From the NCBI RefSeq assembly GCF_020991065.1, contig NZ_CP087710.1, forward strand, positions 2,170,001-2,234,000: a DNA stretch of 64,000 nucleotides. The letters run 5' to 3'. The position numbers and the translations under genes were made by a program. Shown piece by piece: positions 17,847 through 26,593 of this stretch. A model generated the notes under the pieces. It did no database searches, had not been told where the DNA came from, and saw nothing but the letters and a program-made list of their open reading frames with translations. Numbering within the stretch: the first letter of the stretch is position 1; each line of letters starts with the position of its first letter. Source of the DNA: Nocardioides okcheonensis (lineage in GTDB: Bacteria > Actinomycetota > Actinomycetes > Propionibacteriales > Nocardioidaceae).

Positions 17847-18047
17847 GCTTGGTTCCCCCTGTATTCGAATGTCTTCCATGAGGCCGCGCGAGCCTGAGAG
17901 CGCGCACGTGCCCGTGCGCGTCGTCAGCGAAGCTCGTCCCCCGTGCGGAGCCATGGGACTCCGAACGGGTGCATCATGGCCCATCGGGCCCGATCCGCAA
18001 ACACCCGGGGGGTGAGAATTTCCTTCCGCCTCTGCAGGCGGCGCCGG

Positions 18048-18344
18048 TCAGCCGCCGGCGAACGGCGGCAGCAGCTCGACCACCGAGCCGCCCGGGACGA
18101 CGACGGTCGCGGGGTCCCTCGACCCCACCGGCTGCTCGCCCAGCAGCACCGAGCAGACCCCCACGGTGCGGGCCATCCGGTCGTCGGGGTGACGCTCGAG
18201 GACCAGCGCGACGAGCCCGGCGAGGGTCGTCCCGGGCGGCACGTCGAAGGTGTCCTCGGCGGTCCCGGCGGCTGCGCGGGCGCCCGCCCAGTAGCGCACC
18301 GTGACCGTCTCACGTCCCTGTTCACGCCCGATGTCGGTGCCCAT
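18048..18344 (-). CDS. MoaD/ThiS-family ubiquitin-like sulfur carrier
   Basis: A 98-aa beta-grasp protein ending in FAGG, the Gly-Gly tail that is adenylated and thiocarboxylated in MoaD/ThiS carriers. An extended N-terminus (about 12 aa) precedes the first strand [14 protein letters not shown]. It is divergent from glnR by 45 bp, a pairing known in actinobacteria. Whether it serves molybdopterin synthesis or another pathway cannot be decided, because no moaE or thiG is nearby. Confidence 0.82.
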   Translation of the reverse strand: MGTDIGREQGRETVTVRYWAGARAAAGTAEDTFDVPPGTTLAGLVALVLERHPDDRMARTVGVCSVLLGEQPVGSRDPATVVVPGGSVVELLPPFAGG

Positions 18345-18389
18345 GCGGGATATCCTGCCTTGTCCCCGGGAGACGAGGAGGCCACCGCC

Positions 18390-19112
18390 ATGAGCACACT
18401 GCTGCTCCTCACGGGTGCCCTGCAGCCGTCCGCCGAGGTGCTGCCGGGCCTGGCGCTGCTCGCGCACAGCGTCAAGATCCTCCCCGCGCAGGGCAGCGCC
18501 CTGCTCGACGCACCCGACGCCGACCTGGTGCTGGTCGACGGACGCCAGGACCTCGCCGCCGCGCGCGACCTGTGCCGACTGATCCGCACGACGGGCGCCG
18601 ACGCCCCGGTCCTGCTCGTCGTCACCGAGGGCGGTCTCGCCGTCGTCGCCCACGACTGGGGCATGGACGACGTGGTGCTCCACACCTGCGGCCCCGCCGA
18701 GCTCGACGCGCGCATCCGCCTCGCCATCGGGCGTACGACCGCCGCCGCGCCCGACGACCCCGCGGCCCACGTCATCCACCGCGGCGAGGTCGTCGTCGAC
18801 GACGCCACCTACACCGCCCGGATCAGCGGGCGTCCGCTCGACCTGACCTACAAGGAGTTCGAGCTCCTGAAGTACCTCGCCCAGCACCCGGGGCGGGTCT
18901 TCAGCCGCGAGCAGCTGCTGCAGGAGGTCTGGGGCTACGACTACTTCGGCGGCACCCGCACCGTCGACGTCCACGTCCGGCGGCTGCGCGCCAAGCTCGG
19001 CCCGGAGCACGAGCACCACATCGGCACGGTCCGCAACGTCGGCTACCGGTTCGTCGTCCCCACCCGCGAGAAGGACTCCGAGGAGTCCGGCGCGCGCACC
19101 AGCGCCGGCTGA
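18390..19112 (+). CDS. glnR: GlnR-type orphan OmpR-family regulator
   Basis: A 240-aa nitrogen regulator. The receiver-like domain (1-115) starts [20 protein letters not shown], the GlnR signature, with DLVLVDGR carrying the conserved Asp (about 50) that is structural rather than phosphorylated in GlnR. The C-terminal winged helix (about 135-232) has [20 protein letters not shown] and [20 protein letters not shown]. No kinase is adjacent, as expected. ATG 18390 follows GAGGAG. In other actinobacteria GlnR controls glutamine synthetase and ammonium or nitrate uptake. Confidence 0.93.
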   Translation: MSTLLLLTGALQPSAEVLPGLALLAHSVKILPAQGSALLDAPDADLVLVDGRQDLAAARDLCRLIRTTGADAPVLLVVTEGGLAVVAHDWGMDDVVLHTCGPAELDARIRLAIGRTTAAAPDDPAAHVIHRGEVVVDDATYTARISGRPLDLTYKEFELLKYLAQHPGRVFSREQLLQEVWGYDYFGGTRTVDVHVRRLRAKLGPEHEHHIGTVRNVGYRFVVPTREKDSEESGARTSAG

Positions 19113-19127
19113 GCCGTCGGGCGCTCA

Positions 19128-19194
19128 GCGGGGAGGATCCCCGTGACATACCGCGAGCGATCGTCCCCACTGATCCGTCCACAGGCGGGGTGAG
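19128..19194. repeat. Left ~60-bp direct repeat flanking the AbiEi-like gene
   Basis: It begins GCGGGGAGGA and includes CGTGACATACCGCGAGCGAT and CCGTCCAC. It matches 20183-20243 with about five substitutions and one indel over 60 bp. Each copy contains near-complementary GGGGAGGATC/GATC-x-TCCCC arms around the loop GTGACATACCGCGAG, so it can fold. Confidence 0.85.
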
Positions 19195-19238
19195 CCCCGC
19201 TTCGGCACCCACCCCGGCGGGCAGACGTATGCCGTGCC

Positions 19239-20201
19239 GTGCGCCTCGATGCCGTCTCCGACCTGCTCGCCACCCAGCGAGGCGTCGTCAGCCGCCGCCA
19301 GCTGCTCACCGCGGGGGTCACCCAGACCGGCATCGACACGCTGCTGCGGCGCCGCGACCTCGTCCTGCTCCACCCCGGCACCTACCTCACCCACACCGGC
19401 CGGCCCACGTGGGAGGAGCGGTCCTGGGCGGCGGTGCTCCACTCCGGTCGCTCGGCGCTCCACCTCGGCTCCGCGCTGCACCGGCCCGGCAAGGATCCCC
19501 CGCCCCCGGGGCCGATCCACGTCGCGATCGACTGGTCGCGCCGCGTCGCTCCGGTGAACGGCGTCCAGGTGCACCGGGTGCGCGGGCTCGACGGCCTCGT
19601 GCAGTGGCACGTGTCCCCGCCGCGCGTCCGGCTCGAGGTCGCGGCGGTGGAGGTCGCGCACCGGGCGCCCGACGACCTGGCGGCGATCTCCGCGCTCGCC
19701 ACGGTGGTGGGTGCCAGGCGTACGGTCGCGACCCGGCTCGGGGTGGAGATCGAGCGGCGCGGGCGGCTGCGGCGTCGGGACCTGCTGACCGACCTGCTCG
19801 CCGACCTCGACCGCGGCACGCACAGCGTGCTGGAGCACGGCTACCTCGCCCGTGTGCTGCGTCCGCACGGCATGCCCGAGCCAACCTCGCAGCAGGTGCC
19901 GGTGGGCGGCCCGCGAGGCCGGGAGTACCGCGACGCCGGCCACGTCGACCTCGCCGGGACCGTGGTCGAGCTCGACGGGAGCCTCCACGACGGGAGCGAG
20001 GCCCGCGACGACGACGCGGACCGGGACCTCGACGACCTCGCGCGGGGCAGCGCCACGCCGCGGCTGCGCTACCGGCAGGTCTTCGCGACCCCGTGCCGGA
20101 CCGCGGCCCGGCTCGCCGAGATCTTCCACGCGCGCGGCTGGGCCGGCACGCCACACCCGTGCGACTCGCCCGCCTGCGACCTGCGGGGAGGACCGTCGTG
20201 A
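19239..20201 (+). CDS. AbiEi-type N-domain / DUF559-like protein
   Basis: A 320-aa protein. The N-terminal winged helix (about 1-60: LLATQRGVVSRRQLLTAGVT, then LHPGTYLT) matches the antitoxin domain of AbiEi family proteins. The C-terminal region (about 195-310) carries HVDLAGTVVELDGSLHD with downstream RD-x2-RDLDDLA, the D-ELD core of a Vsr/DUF559-like nuclease fold, apparently intact. No AbiEii toxin gene is adjacent. Such solitary genes are common in actinobacteria and their role is unknown. GTG 19239 was chosen as the first codon of the conserved N-domain. The gene lies between two direct repeats. Confidence 0.7.
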   Translation: MRLDAVSDLLATQRGVVSRRQLLTAGVTQTGIDTLLRRRDLVLLHPGTYLTHTGRPTWEERSWAAVLHSGRSALHLGSALHRPGKDPPPPGPIHVAIDWSRRVAPVNGVQVHRVRGLDGLVQWHVSPPRVRLEVAAVEVAHRAPDDLAAISALATVVGARRTVATRLGVEIERRGRLRRRDLLTDLLADLDRGTHSVLEHGYLARVLRPHGMPEPTSQQVPVGGPRGREYRDAGHVDLAGTVVELDGSLHDGSEARDDDADRDLDDLARGSATPRLRYRQVFATPCRTAARLAEIFHARGWAGTPHPCDSPACDLRGGPS

Positions 20202-20243
20202 CATACCGCGAGCGATCCTCCCCACTCATCCGTCCACGGCGGG
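20183..20243. repeat. Right ~60-bp direct repeat flanking the AbiEi-like gene
   Basis: It overlaps the last codons of the AbiEi-like gene and repeats the sequence at 19128-19194 in the same orientation, including CGTGACATACCGCGAGCGAT. The GGGGAGGA/TCCTCCCC arms pair slightly better here than in the left copy. Confidence 0.85.
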
Positions 20244-20274
20244 CTCACGCGCCCGTCTCGCTAGTCTCGCCCCC

Positions 20275-21084
20275 ATGGCAGAGCGCGAGCAGGTGGAGGA
20301 GGTCGCGCGGGCCTGCGCGGCGGCAGACGGGACCGACCCGCTGGACGAGGCGGCCCACATGGCGCTGGCCGACGGCACCGCGACCCTCGTCGCCGGCGAC
20401 CACGGCTTCGCGCTGCTCCACGACGGTGACCTGAGCCTCGCCGTCCACCCCGACCACCGCGGGCGCGGCGTCGGCGCCGACCTGCTCGCCCGGGTGGCCC
20501 GCGACGGCGACCTGGCGGCGTGGTCGCACGGGGACCATCCCGCCGCGGCCCGGCTCGCCGAGCGCCACGGGTGGGACCGTGTCCGCGACCTGTGGGTGAT
20601 GCGGCGCGACGCGGCGGCCGAGCTGCCGCCGCTGGTCGTGCCCGATGGCGTGCGCGTGCGCGCGTACGACGACTCCGACGCCGAGGCGGTCGTGGCGGTC
20701 AACGCGGCCGCGTTCGCGCACCACCCCGAGCAGGGGTCGATGGACCTCGCCAACCTCGCGCGCCGGATGGCCGAGCCGTGGTTCGACCCGGCCGGGCTGC
20801 TCGTCGCCGAGGACGCGTCCGGGGTGCTCGGCTTCCACTGGACCAAGCAGCACGACGCGTCGCTCGGGGAGGTCTACGTCGTCGGCGTCTCCCCCGCGGC
20901 CCAGGGCCGCGGGCTGGGCAAGGTGCTCACCCTCGCCGGCCTGCAACACCTCCACGGCCTCGGCGTCGGCGAGGTGCTGCTCTACGTCGAGGCCGACAAC
21001 GCGCCCGCGGTCGCGGTCTACTCAAGGCTCGGCTTCACCCACGCCGCCGCCGACACCCACGTGCAGTACCGCCGCCGCGCCTGA
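20275..21084 (+). CDS. mshD: Mycothiol synthase
   Basis: A 269-aa protein with two GNAT domains that acetylates Cys-GlcN-Ins to finish mycothiol, the main actinobacterial thiol. The N-terminal GNAT has VHPDHRGRGVG. The C-terminal active GNAT has the MshD signatures GSMDLANLARRMAEPWFDP, GFHWTK, EVYVVGVSPAAQGRGLG and LLYVEADNAPAVAVYSRLGF. ATG 20275 begins at the conserved N-terminus. Length is slightly short of the usual ~300 aa. It links this organism to mycothiol-producing actinobacteria. Confidence 0.94.
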   Translation: MAEREQVEEVARACAAADGTDPLDEAAHMALADGTATLVAGDHGFALLHDGDLSLAVHPDHRGRGVGADLLARVARDGDLAAWSHGDHPAAARLAERHGWDRVRDLWVMRRDAAAELPPLVVPDGVRVRAYDDSDAEAVVAVNAAAFAHHPEQGSMDLANLARRMAEPWFDPAGLLVAEDASGVLGFHWTKQHDASLGEVYVVGVSPAAQGRGLGKVLTLAGLQHLHGLGVGEVLLYVEADNAPAVAVYSRLGFTHAAADTHVQYRRRA

Positions 21085-21090
21085 CCTGCT

Positions 21091-21180
21091 CCTCCCGCCA
21101 CCCGGCCGACCTCCCGCCACTCCGGCCGACCTCCCGCCACCCCGGCCGGCCTCCCGCCACCCCGGCCGACCTCCCGCCAC
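21091..21180. repeat. 20-bp tandem repeat, about 4.5 copies
   Basis: The unit is CCTCCCGCCACCCCGGCCGA with single-base variants; the first copy lacks one C. It lies in the intergenic region right after mshD and directly before the 64-bp inverted-repeat element. Confidence 0.85.
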
Positions 21181-21185
21181 CTCTC

Positions 21186-21249
21186 GGTATCTATGGACGT
21201 TCTGGTGGGAGATCTCGGCCTCCGGCCCACCAGAACGTCCATAGATACC
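21186..21249. repeat. Dispersed hairpin element, copy 1
   Basis: A perfect 24-bp inverted repeat (21186-21209 with 21226-21249) around a 16-nt loop. The outer arm reads GGTATCTATGGACGTTCTGG. It belongs with four other elements in this window that share the TATCT-x2-GGACGT core and the 24/15/24 architecture. It lies between the convergent mshD and ygfZ genes. Confidence 0.9.
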
Positions 21250-21320
21250 CCACGTCGGCGAGCTCAGCCGGGCGTCAGCCGGCGGGAGGGGCCGGCGGGA
21301 GGGGCGGGCGGGGCCGGTCG

Positions 21321-22259
21321 TCAGCGGAGCCTGGGGCGTACGTGCAGCCCGACCTCCGGGTCGACGACGACCTCCTGGGCGGCGGGCATCGCGTCGACGG
21401 CGAGCGGGGCGTCGACGGGGACCTTGCGCTTGACGAGCCCGAGGGCGATCGGGCCGAGCTCGTGGTGGCGGGCGCTGGAGCCGACGAAGCCGACCTCGCG
21501 GCCCTCGTGGGTCAACGCCGCCCCCGCGGCGGGGAGCCGGTTCTCCGAGCCGTCGAGGTGGAGCAGCACCAGCCGGCGCGGGGGCCGGCCGAGGGTGTGG
21601 ACGCGCGCGACGGTCTCCTGACCGCGGTAGCAGCCCTTGTCGAGGTGGACGGCCGAGCCGATCCAGCCGACCTCGTTGGGGATCGTGCGGTGGTCGGTGT
21701 CGATCCCGAACCGGGGCTCGCCCCGCTCGATCCGCAGCGCCTCGAAGGCCCAGAGCCCGCACGCGGGCCCGGCCGCCTCGGCGTACGCCTCGAGCCGCTC
21801 GCGTGGCACGAGGTCGTACCGCCCCGCGCCCTCGCCCGGGCGCCACATCACGGCGAGGTCGTCGACCAGCGACACCTCGACCCGCGTCATGAACTTCATC
21901 CGCTCCAGCCACTCGACCAGCGCGGCGCCCGCGCCGGGCTCGGTGTGGGCGGTGAACGACTCACCGTCGTCGACGCCGGCGAAGGCGTGCTCGACGTGGC
22001 CCTGCGGGCTCAGCACCAGCGCCTGCACCCAGGTGCCGGGAGCGAGGCCGTCGAAGTACTGCGTGGTCAGGTTGTGCAGCCACGACAGCCGCTCGGGACC
22101 GGCGACCCGGAGGACGTCGCGGTGCGAGAGGTCGACGAAGCCGTCGCCCTGCGCCAGGGTGCGCTGCTCGGTGTTGAACGAGCCGTAGTGCGCGGCCACG
22201 GGGGCGTCGATGCCGTCGCCGGCGACCGCTCCGGGCAGGGACATCAGGGGGCTGGCCAT
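21321..22259 (-). CDS. ygfZ: YgfZ/GcvT-like folate-binding protein (Fe-S cluster maintenance)
   Basis: A 312-aa protein related to the GcvT aminomethyltransferase fold. The YgfZ signature is K-GCY-x-GQE (HLDKGCYRGQETVARVHTLG, about residue 205-225), whose Cys is needed for function. Known YgfZ proteins use tetrahydrofolate to help assemble or repair Fe-S enzymes. It precedes the fur-like gene on the other side of its start by 10 bp, on the same strand. Confidence 0.9.
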   Translation of the reverse strand: MASPLMSLPGAVAGDGIDAPVAAHYGSFNTEQRTLAQGDGFVDLSHRDVLRVAGPERLSWLHNLTTQYFDGLAPGTWVQALVLSPQGHVEHAFAGVDDGESFTAHTEPGAGAALVEWLERMKFMTRVEVSLVDDLAVMWRPGEGAGRYDLVPRERLEAYAEAAGPACGLWAFEALRIERGEPRFGIDTDHRTIPNEVGWIGSAVHLDKGCYRGQETVARVHTLGRPPRRLVLLHLDGSENRLPAAGAALTHEGREVGFVGSSARHHELGPIALGLVKRKVPVDAPLAVDAMPAAQEVVVDPEVGLHVRPRLR

Positions 22260-22269
22260 GCCTCCGAGT

Positions 22270-22704
22270 CTAGGTCGCGGCCCGCGACTCCTCCGCGCGG
22301 GCGCAGTCGCCGCACACGCCGAAGATCGCGAGGTGGCCGACGTCGACGGTGAACCCGTCGCCCGCGAGCCGCTCGACGACCGGCGCCACGACCTCGGGGT
22401 CGTACGACGTCACCGCGCGGCAGCGGCGGCAGACCGCGTGGACGTGCTCGTGCTCGCGCGTGGAGTGGTAGGTCGGGGCGCGGTCGCTGAGGTGGGTGTG
22501 GCGCACCAGCCCGAGCTCCTCGAGGACCTCGAGCGTGCGGTAGACCGTGGAGGCGTTGACCGAGCTGACCTGGCTGCGGACGTGGGCGAGCACCTCGTCG
22601 GGCGTCGCGTGCGCGAGCTCCTCGACCGCCCGCAGGATCAGCTGGCGCTGCGGGGTGAGCCGCAGTCCCTGCTCCCGCAGCCGCGCGGCGAGGTCGTCGG
22701 TCAT
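22270..22704 (-). CDS. Fur-family metal-responsive regulator
   Basis: A 144-aa Fur/Zur/PerR-type repressor. The winged helix (about 1-80) has LRLTPQRQLILRAV and SSVNASTVYRTLEVLEELGLV. The dimerisation domain has the His cluster EHEHVHAVCRRCR and a second CGDC, forming the structural CxxC...CxxC zinc site. Whether iron, zinc or peroxide is sensed cannot be told. The start overlaps the stop of the nitrobindin-like gene (ATGA), so both are co-translated. Confidence 0.9.
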   Translation of the reverse strand: MTDDLAARLREQGLRLTPQRQLILRAVEELAHATPDEVLAHVRSQVSSVNASTVYRTLEVLEELGLVRHTHLSDRAPTYHSTREHEHVHAVCRRCRAVTSYDPEVVAPVVERLAGDGFTVDVGHLAIFGVCGDCARAEESRAAT

Positions 22705-23195
22705 GCCCGCTGGAGCCGGGCCCAGGTGTGCGGCTGGAGCTCCTGGCCGACGGCCGCCATGTCGTAGGCGTAGAGCAGGTCGCCCTCGACGTTGCCGTAC
22801 ATCCGCGAGCCGGCCGTGACCTCCTTGGCGGTCTCGGTGAAGGAGACGCCGGCGGTGTGCATCTCGAGCTTGCCGCCCTCGGCCGCGCCGTACCAGACCT
22901 CGGAGAAGCCGATGTTGTGCGACAGCAGGAACTCGACCTTGCCGGGCTCGGGGCAGCGCAGGAAGCCGGTCTCCATCGCGGCGTCGCGGACGTGCTGGCC
23001 GTCCTCGTCGACGATCCAGGAGCGCGACATGTAGTGGAAGAACGGGCGGCCGTCGTGGGTGAAGATCAGCTCCTGGCCGAACTGGAACTTCTCGATGGTC
23101 GGGTAGTCGCCGTGGCCGTTGCCGCGCCAGGTGCCGAGCAGCCACGCGACGGGGCCGCAGTTGGGGTGCAGGTTGTCGGGCAGCTCGAAGGGCAT
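22701..23195 (-). CDS. Nitrobindin-like heme-binding beta-barrel (peroxynitrite isomerase family)
   Basis: A 164-aa lipocalin-like barrel of the FABP/nitrobindin group found in mycobacteria (Rv2717c-like). The family motif G-x-W-x-G-x-G is present as LLGTWRGNGHG (about 19-29). The C-terminal QPHTWARLQR supplies the His that is the proximal heme ligand. Members bind ferric heme and isomerise peroxynitrite to nitrate. It is the first gene of a coupled pair with a Fur-type regulator. Confidence 0.88.
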   Translation of the reverse strand: MPFELPDNLHPNCGPVAWLLGTWRGNGHGDYPTIEKFQFGQELIFTHDGRPFFHYMSRSWIVDEDGQHVRDAAMETGFLRCPEPGKVEFLLSHNIGFSEVWYGAAEGGKLEMHTAGVSFTETAKEVTAGSRMYGNVEGDLLYAYDMAAVGQELQPHTWARLQRA

Positions 23196-23218
23196 GGGGT
23201 CACTCTAGTGTTGGCCGC

Positions 23219-23581
23219 ATGGCTCGCTCACTCGTCGTCAAGGTCACCTGCGGCGTCGAGGACGCCGAGCGCTGCAACCAGGCGTTCACGGTCGCGGCAG
23301 CCGCCGCCGCGTCGGGCGCTGAGGTGTCGCTGTGGCTGACCGGCGAGGCCGCGTGGTTCGGCGTCCCGGGGCGCGCGGAGGCGTTCGACCTGCGCCTCGC
23401 CACCCCGCTCGACCAGCTGCTGGCCGTGGTCCTCGACTCCGGCTCGGTCACCGTCTGCTCGCAGTGCGCCGCGCGCCGCGACGTCGGCGAGGACGACCTG
23501 CGCGCGGGCGTACGCATCGCGGGGGCCGCGGTCTTCGCCGAGCAGGTCCTCGGCGACGGCGTGCAGGCGCTCGTCTACTGA
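23219..23581 (+). CDS. DsrE-like small protein
   Basis: A 120-aa Rossmann-like protein: LVVKVTCGVEDAERCNQAF, then a second helix-strand with EVSLWLTGEAAWF, then VTVCSQCAARRDV and a C-terminal ADRV-like end. This arrangement fits the DsrE/DsrF-like family. Two Cys (CSQC) sit where sulfur-carrying Cys occur in relatives. A role in sulfur relay is possible but not shown. It is divergent from the nitrobindin-like gene with a 23-bp gap. Confidence 0.75.
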   Translation: MARSLVVKVTCGVEDAERCNQAFTVAAAAAASGAEVSLWLTGEAAWFGVPGRAEAFDLRLATPLDQLLAVVLDSGSVTVCSQCAARRDVGEDDLRAGVRIAGAAVFAEQVLGDGVQALVY

Positions 23582-23638
23582 CCCGTCCTTCGAGACGAAG
23601 GACACCTCCCGTTCACCGGGCGGTGACAGACTTCGTCC

Positions 23639-25816
23639 ATGAACGACCCGGCCACCCTGACCAGCGCCGTCTCACCGTCGGTGGACGAGGGCCCGGTCAC
23701 GGAGCCCTTCGGCCACCCGACCGACACCTTCGACGTCGAGCCGCCCTACGCGCCGGACGCCGCGGAGATCGCCGCGGTCGAGAAGTTCGAGGACCGGTTC
23801 ATCGACCGCGAGATCTCGTGGGTGCGGTTCAACCAGCGGGTACTCGAGCTCGCCGAGGACGAGGGGCTGCCGCTGCTCGAGCGGGCCCGCTTCCTGGCGA
23901 TCTTCGCCAGCAACCTCGACGAGTTCTTCATGGTCCGCGTGGCCGGCCTCAAGCGCCGCATCGCCGCCGGCGTCGCCCAGCGCGCCGCGAGCGGGATGAT
24001 GCCGCGCGAGCAGCTCGAGGTGCTGTGGACCGCCTGCCGCGAGCTGATGGAGCGCCACGCCCGCGCGCTCGCCGGCCTGCTGCCCGAGCTCGGCGCCCAG
24101 GGCATCGAGATCGTCCGCTGGGTCGACCTCGACCGCGAGGAGCAGAAGGTCTGCAAGAAGCTGTTCAAGGACCGGATCTTCCCCGTCCTCACGCCGCTGG
24201 CCGTCGACCCGGCCCACCCCTTCCCCTACATCTCCGGCCTCTCGCTCAACCTCGCCGTCGTCGTGCGCCACCCCAAGACCGGCACGGAGCACTTCGCGCG
24301 GGTCAAGGTGCCGCCGACCTTCGGCCGCTTCGTGGGCCTGGGCAACCAGCGCTTCGTCCCGATCGAGGACGTCATCGGCGAGCACCTCAAGAAGCTGTTC
24401 CCCGGCATGGAGGTGCTCGGCGCGCACACGTTCCGCGTCACCCGCAACGAGGACCTCGAGGTCGAGGAGGACGACGCCGAGAACCTCCTCAAGGCGCTCG
24501 AGAAGGAGCTGCTGCGCCGCCGGTTCGGTCCGCCCGTGCGACTCGAGGTCGAGGAGTCGATCGACCCGAAGGTCCTCGACCTGCTGGTCTCCGAGCTCGG
24601 GGTGGGCCGCGACGAGGTGGTGTCCCTGCCCGGTCCGCTCGACCTGACCGGCCTGCACTCGATCGCCGACCTCCCGCGCGACGACCTCAAGTACGCCGCG
24701 TTCCTCCCCACCACCCACAGCAGCCTGGCCGAGGTCGAGTCGGCGTCGCCGGTCGACGTGTTCGACTCGGTCGCGCGCCACGACGTGCTGCTGCACCACC
24801 CCTACGACTCGTTCGCCACCTCCGTGCAGCGCTTCCTCGAGCAGGCGGCCGCCGACCCGCACGTGCTGGCGATCAAGCAGACGCTCTACCGCACCTCCGG
24901 CGACAGCCCGATCATCGAGGCGCTCATCGACGCCGCGGAGGCCGGCAAGCAGGTGCTGGTGATCGTCGAGATCAAGGCCCGCTTCGACGAGCAGGCCAAC
25001 ATCCGCTGGGCGCGCAAGCTCGAGCACGCGGGCTGCCACGTCGTCTACGGCCTGGTCGGCCTCAAGACCCACTGCAAGCTCTCGATGGTGGTGCGCGACG
25101 AGCCCGACGGCATCAAGCGCTACGTCCACCTCGGCACCGGCAACTACAACCCCAAGACGGCCCGGCTCTACGAGGACCTCGGCCTGCTGACCTCCGACCC
25201 GGAGATCGGCGAGGACGTGGCGCTGCTGTTCAACAACCTCTCGGGCATCAGCCGCAACACCACCTACGACCACCTGCTCGTCGCGCCCGACAGCGTGCGC
25301 GACGGGTTGATCGCGCAGATCCACCAGGAGATCGCCCACCACCAGGCCGGCCGGCTCGCCCGGATCCGGCTGAAGGCCAACTCGGTGGTCGACGAGGCCG
25401 TCATCGACGCGCTCTACCTGGCCTCGCAGGCCGGGGTGCCGGTCGAGCTGGTCGTCCGCGGCATCTGCGCGCTGCGCCCCGGGGTCCCGGGGCTGTCGGA
25501 GACGATCCGGGTGCGGTCGGTGCTCGGCCGGTTCCTCGAGCACAGCCGCGTGTTCTGGTTCGAGAACGACGGCGACCCGGCGGTGTGGATCGGCTCGGCC
25601 GACCTGATGCACCGCAACCTCGACCGGCGCGTCGAGGTGCTGGTGCGGCTGCGCGACACCCACGTCGTGGAGTCCGTCGCGAGCCTGCTCGACCTCGCGC
25701 TCGACGAGGAGACCACCGCCTGGGAGCTCGGCCCCGACGGCGAGTGGCACCAGCACCACGGCGTACGCCACCTGCACGACGAGCTCATCGCCCAGCAGCG
25801 TCACCGACGCCGCTGA
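23639..25816 (+). CDS. ppk1: Polyphosphate kinase 1
   Basis: A 725-aa RNA-degradosome-type polyphosphate kinase that reversibly makes polyP from ATP. Domains in order: N-domain from [22 protein letters not shown] (in segments), head domain, C1 with the autophosphorylated His in [13 protein letters not shown], then HLGTGNYNP and the C2 domain with [13 protein letters not shown]. Length is typical. It stands with pit, pst and mutT1 genes in a phosphate-themed region. A single GTTCACC lies 21 nt upstream of the ATG but does not form a PHO box. Confidence 0.97.
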   Translation: MNDPATLTSAVSPSVDEGPVTEPFGHPTDTFDVEPPYAPDAAEIAAVEKFEDRFIDREISWVRFNQRVLELAEDEGLPLLERARFLAIFASNLDEFFMVRVAGLKRRIAAGVAQRAASGMMPREQLEVLWTACRELMERHARALAGLLPELGAQGIEIVRWVDLDREEQKVCKKLFKDRIFPVLTPLAVDPAHPFPYISGLSLNLAVVVRHPKTGTEHFARVKVPPTFGRFVGLGNQRFVPIEDVIGEHLKKLFPGMEVLGAHTFRVTRNEDLEVEEDDAENLLKALEKELLRRRFGPPVRLEVEESIDPKVLDLLVSELGVGRDEVVSLPGPLDLTGLHSIADLPRDDLKYAAFLPTTHSSLAEVESASPVDVFDSVARHDVLLHHPYDSFATSVQRFLEQAAADPHVLAIKQTLYRTSGDSPIIEALIDAAEAGKQVLVIVEIKARFDEQANIRWARKLEHAGCHVVYGLVGLKTHCKLSMVVRDEPDGIKRYVHLGTGNYNPKTARLYEDLGLLTSDPEIGEDVALLFNNLSGISRNTTYDHLLVAPDSVRDGLIAQIHQEIAHHQAGRLARIRLKANSVVDEAVIDALYLASQAGVPVELVVRGICALRPGVPGLSETIRVRSVLGRFLEHSRVFWFENDGDPAVWIGSADLMHRNLDRRVEVLVRLRDTHVVESVASLLDLALDEETTAWELGPDGEWHQHHGVRHLHDELIAQQRHRRR

Positions 25817-25926
25817 CCTGCGGCGACGGTCACACCCGGTCCGGTCCGGGGCCTCGCGGTTGCGCCTCTCGGCGGATCACCCCCTAGCATGATGCCGGTT
25901 CATCCGCCCCCCGTTCGGAGTTCACC

Positions 25927-26544
25927 GTGCGTTTGAAGTTCCGCCCTGTCGACAGCTCGTTCTACGACCTCTTCAGCGAGGCGGCCGGTCACCTCGTCGT
26001 CGGCGCCCAGCTGCTCAGCGAGATGCTCGCCGAGGGTGCCCCGCGGGCCGAGATCGCCCAGCGCATGCGCGAGGCCGAGCACGCCGCTGACGAGACGACC
26101 CACTCGATCGTGCGCCGCGTCAACAGCACGTTCGTCACGCCCTTCGACCGCGAGGACATCTACTCCCTCGCCTCGGCGCTCGACGACGTCATGGACATGA
26201 TGGACGAGGCGGTGGACCTGATCCTGCTCTACGAGGTCACGTCGCTGCCCAGCGAGTCCACCCAGCAGGTCGAGGTGCTGCAGCGCTGCGCCGAGCTCAC
26301 CTCCGCGGCGATGCCGTCGCTGGAGTCGATGGGCTCGCTCGACGAGTACTGGATCGAGATCAACCGCCTCGAGAACACCGGCGACAAGTCGTACCGGCGC
26401 ATCCTGGCGAACCTGTTCGGCGGCGAGTACGAGGCGCTCGAGGTCCTCAAGCTCAAGGACATCGTGGAGTCCCTCGAGGGGGCGATCGACGCGTTCGAGA
26501 AGGTCGCCAACATCGTGGAGCAGATCGCGGTCAAGGAGTCCTGA
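25927..26544 (+). CDS. DUF47/PhoU-like Pit accessory protein
   Basis: A 205-aa all-helical protein of the DUF47 (TIGR00153-like) family. It shows two PhoU-like helical repeats with AGHLVVGAQLLSEMLA and EAEHAADETTHSIVRRVNSTFVTPFDREDI. Such proteins sit beside Pit transporters and are thought to tune phosphate flux. GTG 25927 follows GGAG by 7 nt. The gene is 49 nt upstream of the transporter gene and clearly co-transcribed. Confidence 0.92.
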   Translation: MRLKFRPVDSSFYDLFSEAAGHLVVGAQLLSEMLAEGAPRAEIAQRMREAEHAADETTHSIVRRVNSTFVTPFDREDIYSLASALDDVMDMMDEAVDLILLYEVTSLPSESTQQVEVLQRCAELTSAAMPSLESMGSLDEYWIEINRLENTGDKSYRRILANLFGGEYEALEVLKLKDIVESLEGAIDAFEKVANIVEQIAVKES

Positions 26545-26593
26545 CCGCGATGAGTGCCACCACCTCGTACGCGCGCGCCCGGAGGGACGCCTG

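Noticed and set aside
17847..18047. c-di-GMP or ydaO-type riboswitch before the large secreted protein
   Set aside because: The conserved core sequences of those riboswitches were not found on the minus strand.
25898..25927. PHO box before DUF47-pit (GTTCATC and GTTCACC 22 bp apart)
   Set aside because: The second unit overlaps the ribosome-binding site and touches the start codon, so it cannot lie upstream of a promoter; the middle 11-bp unit is missing.
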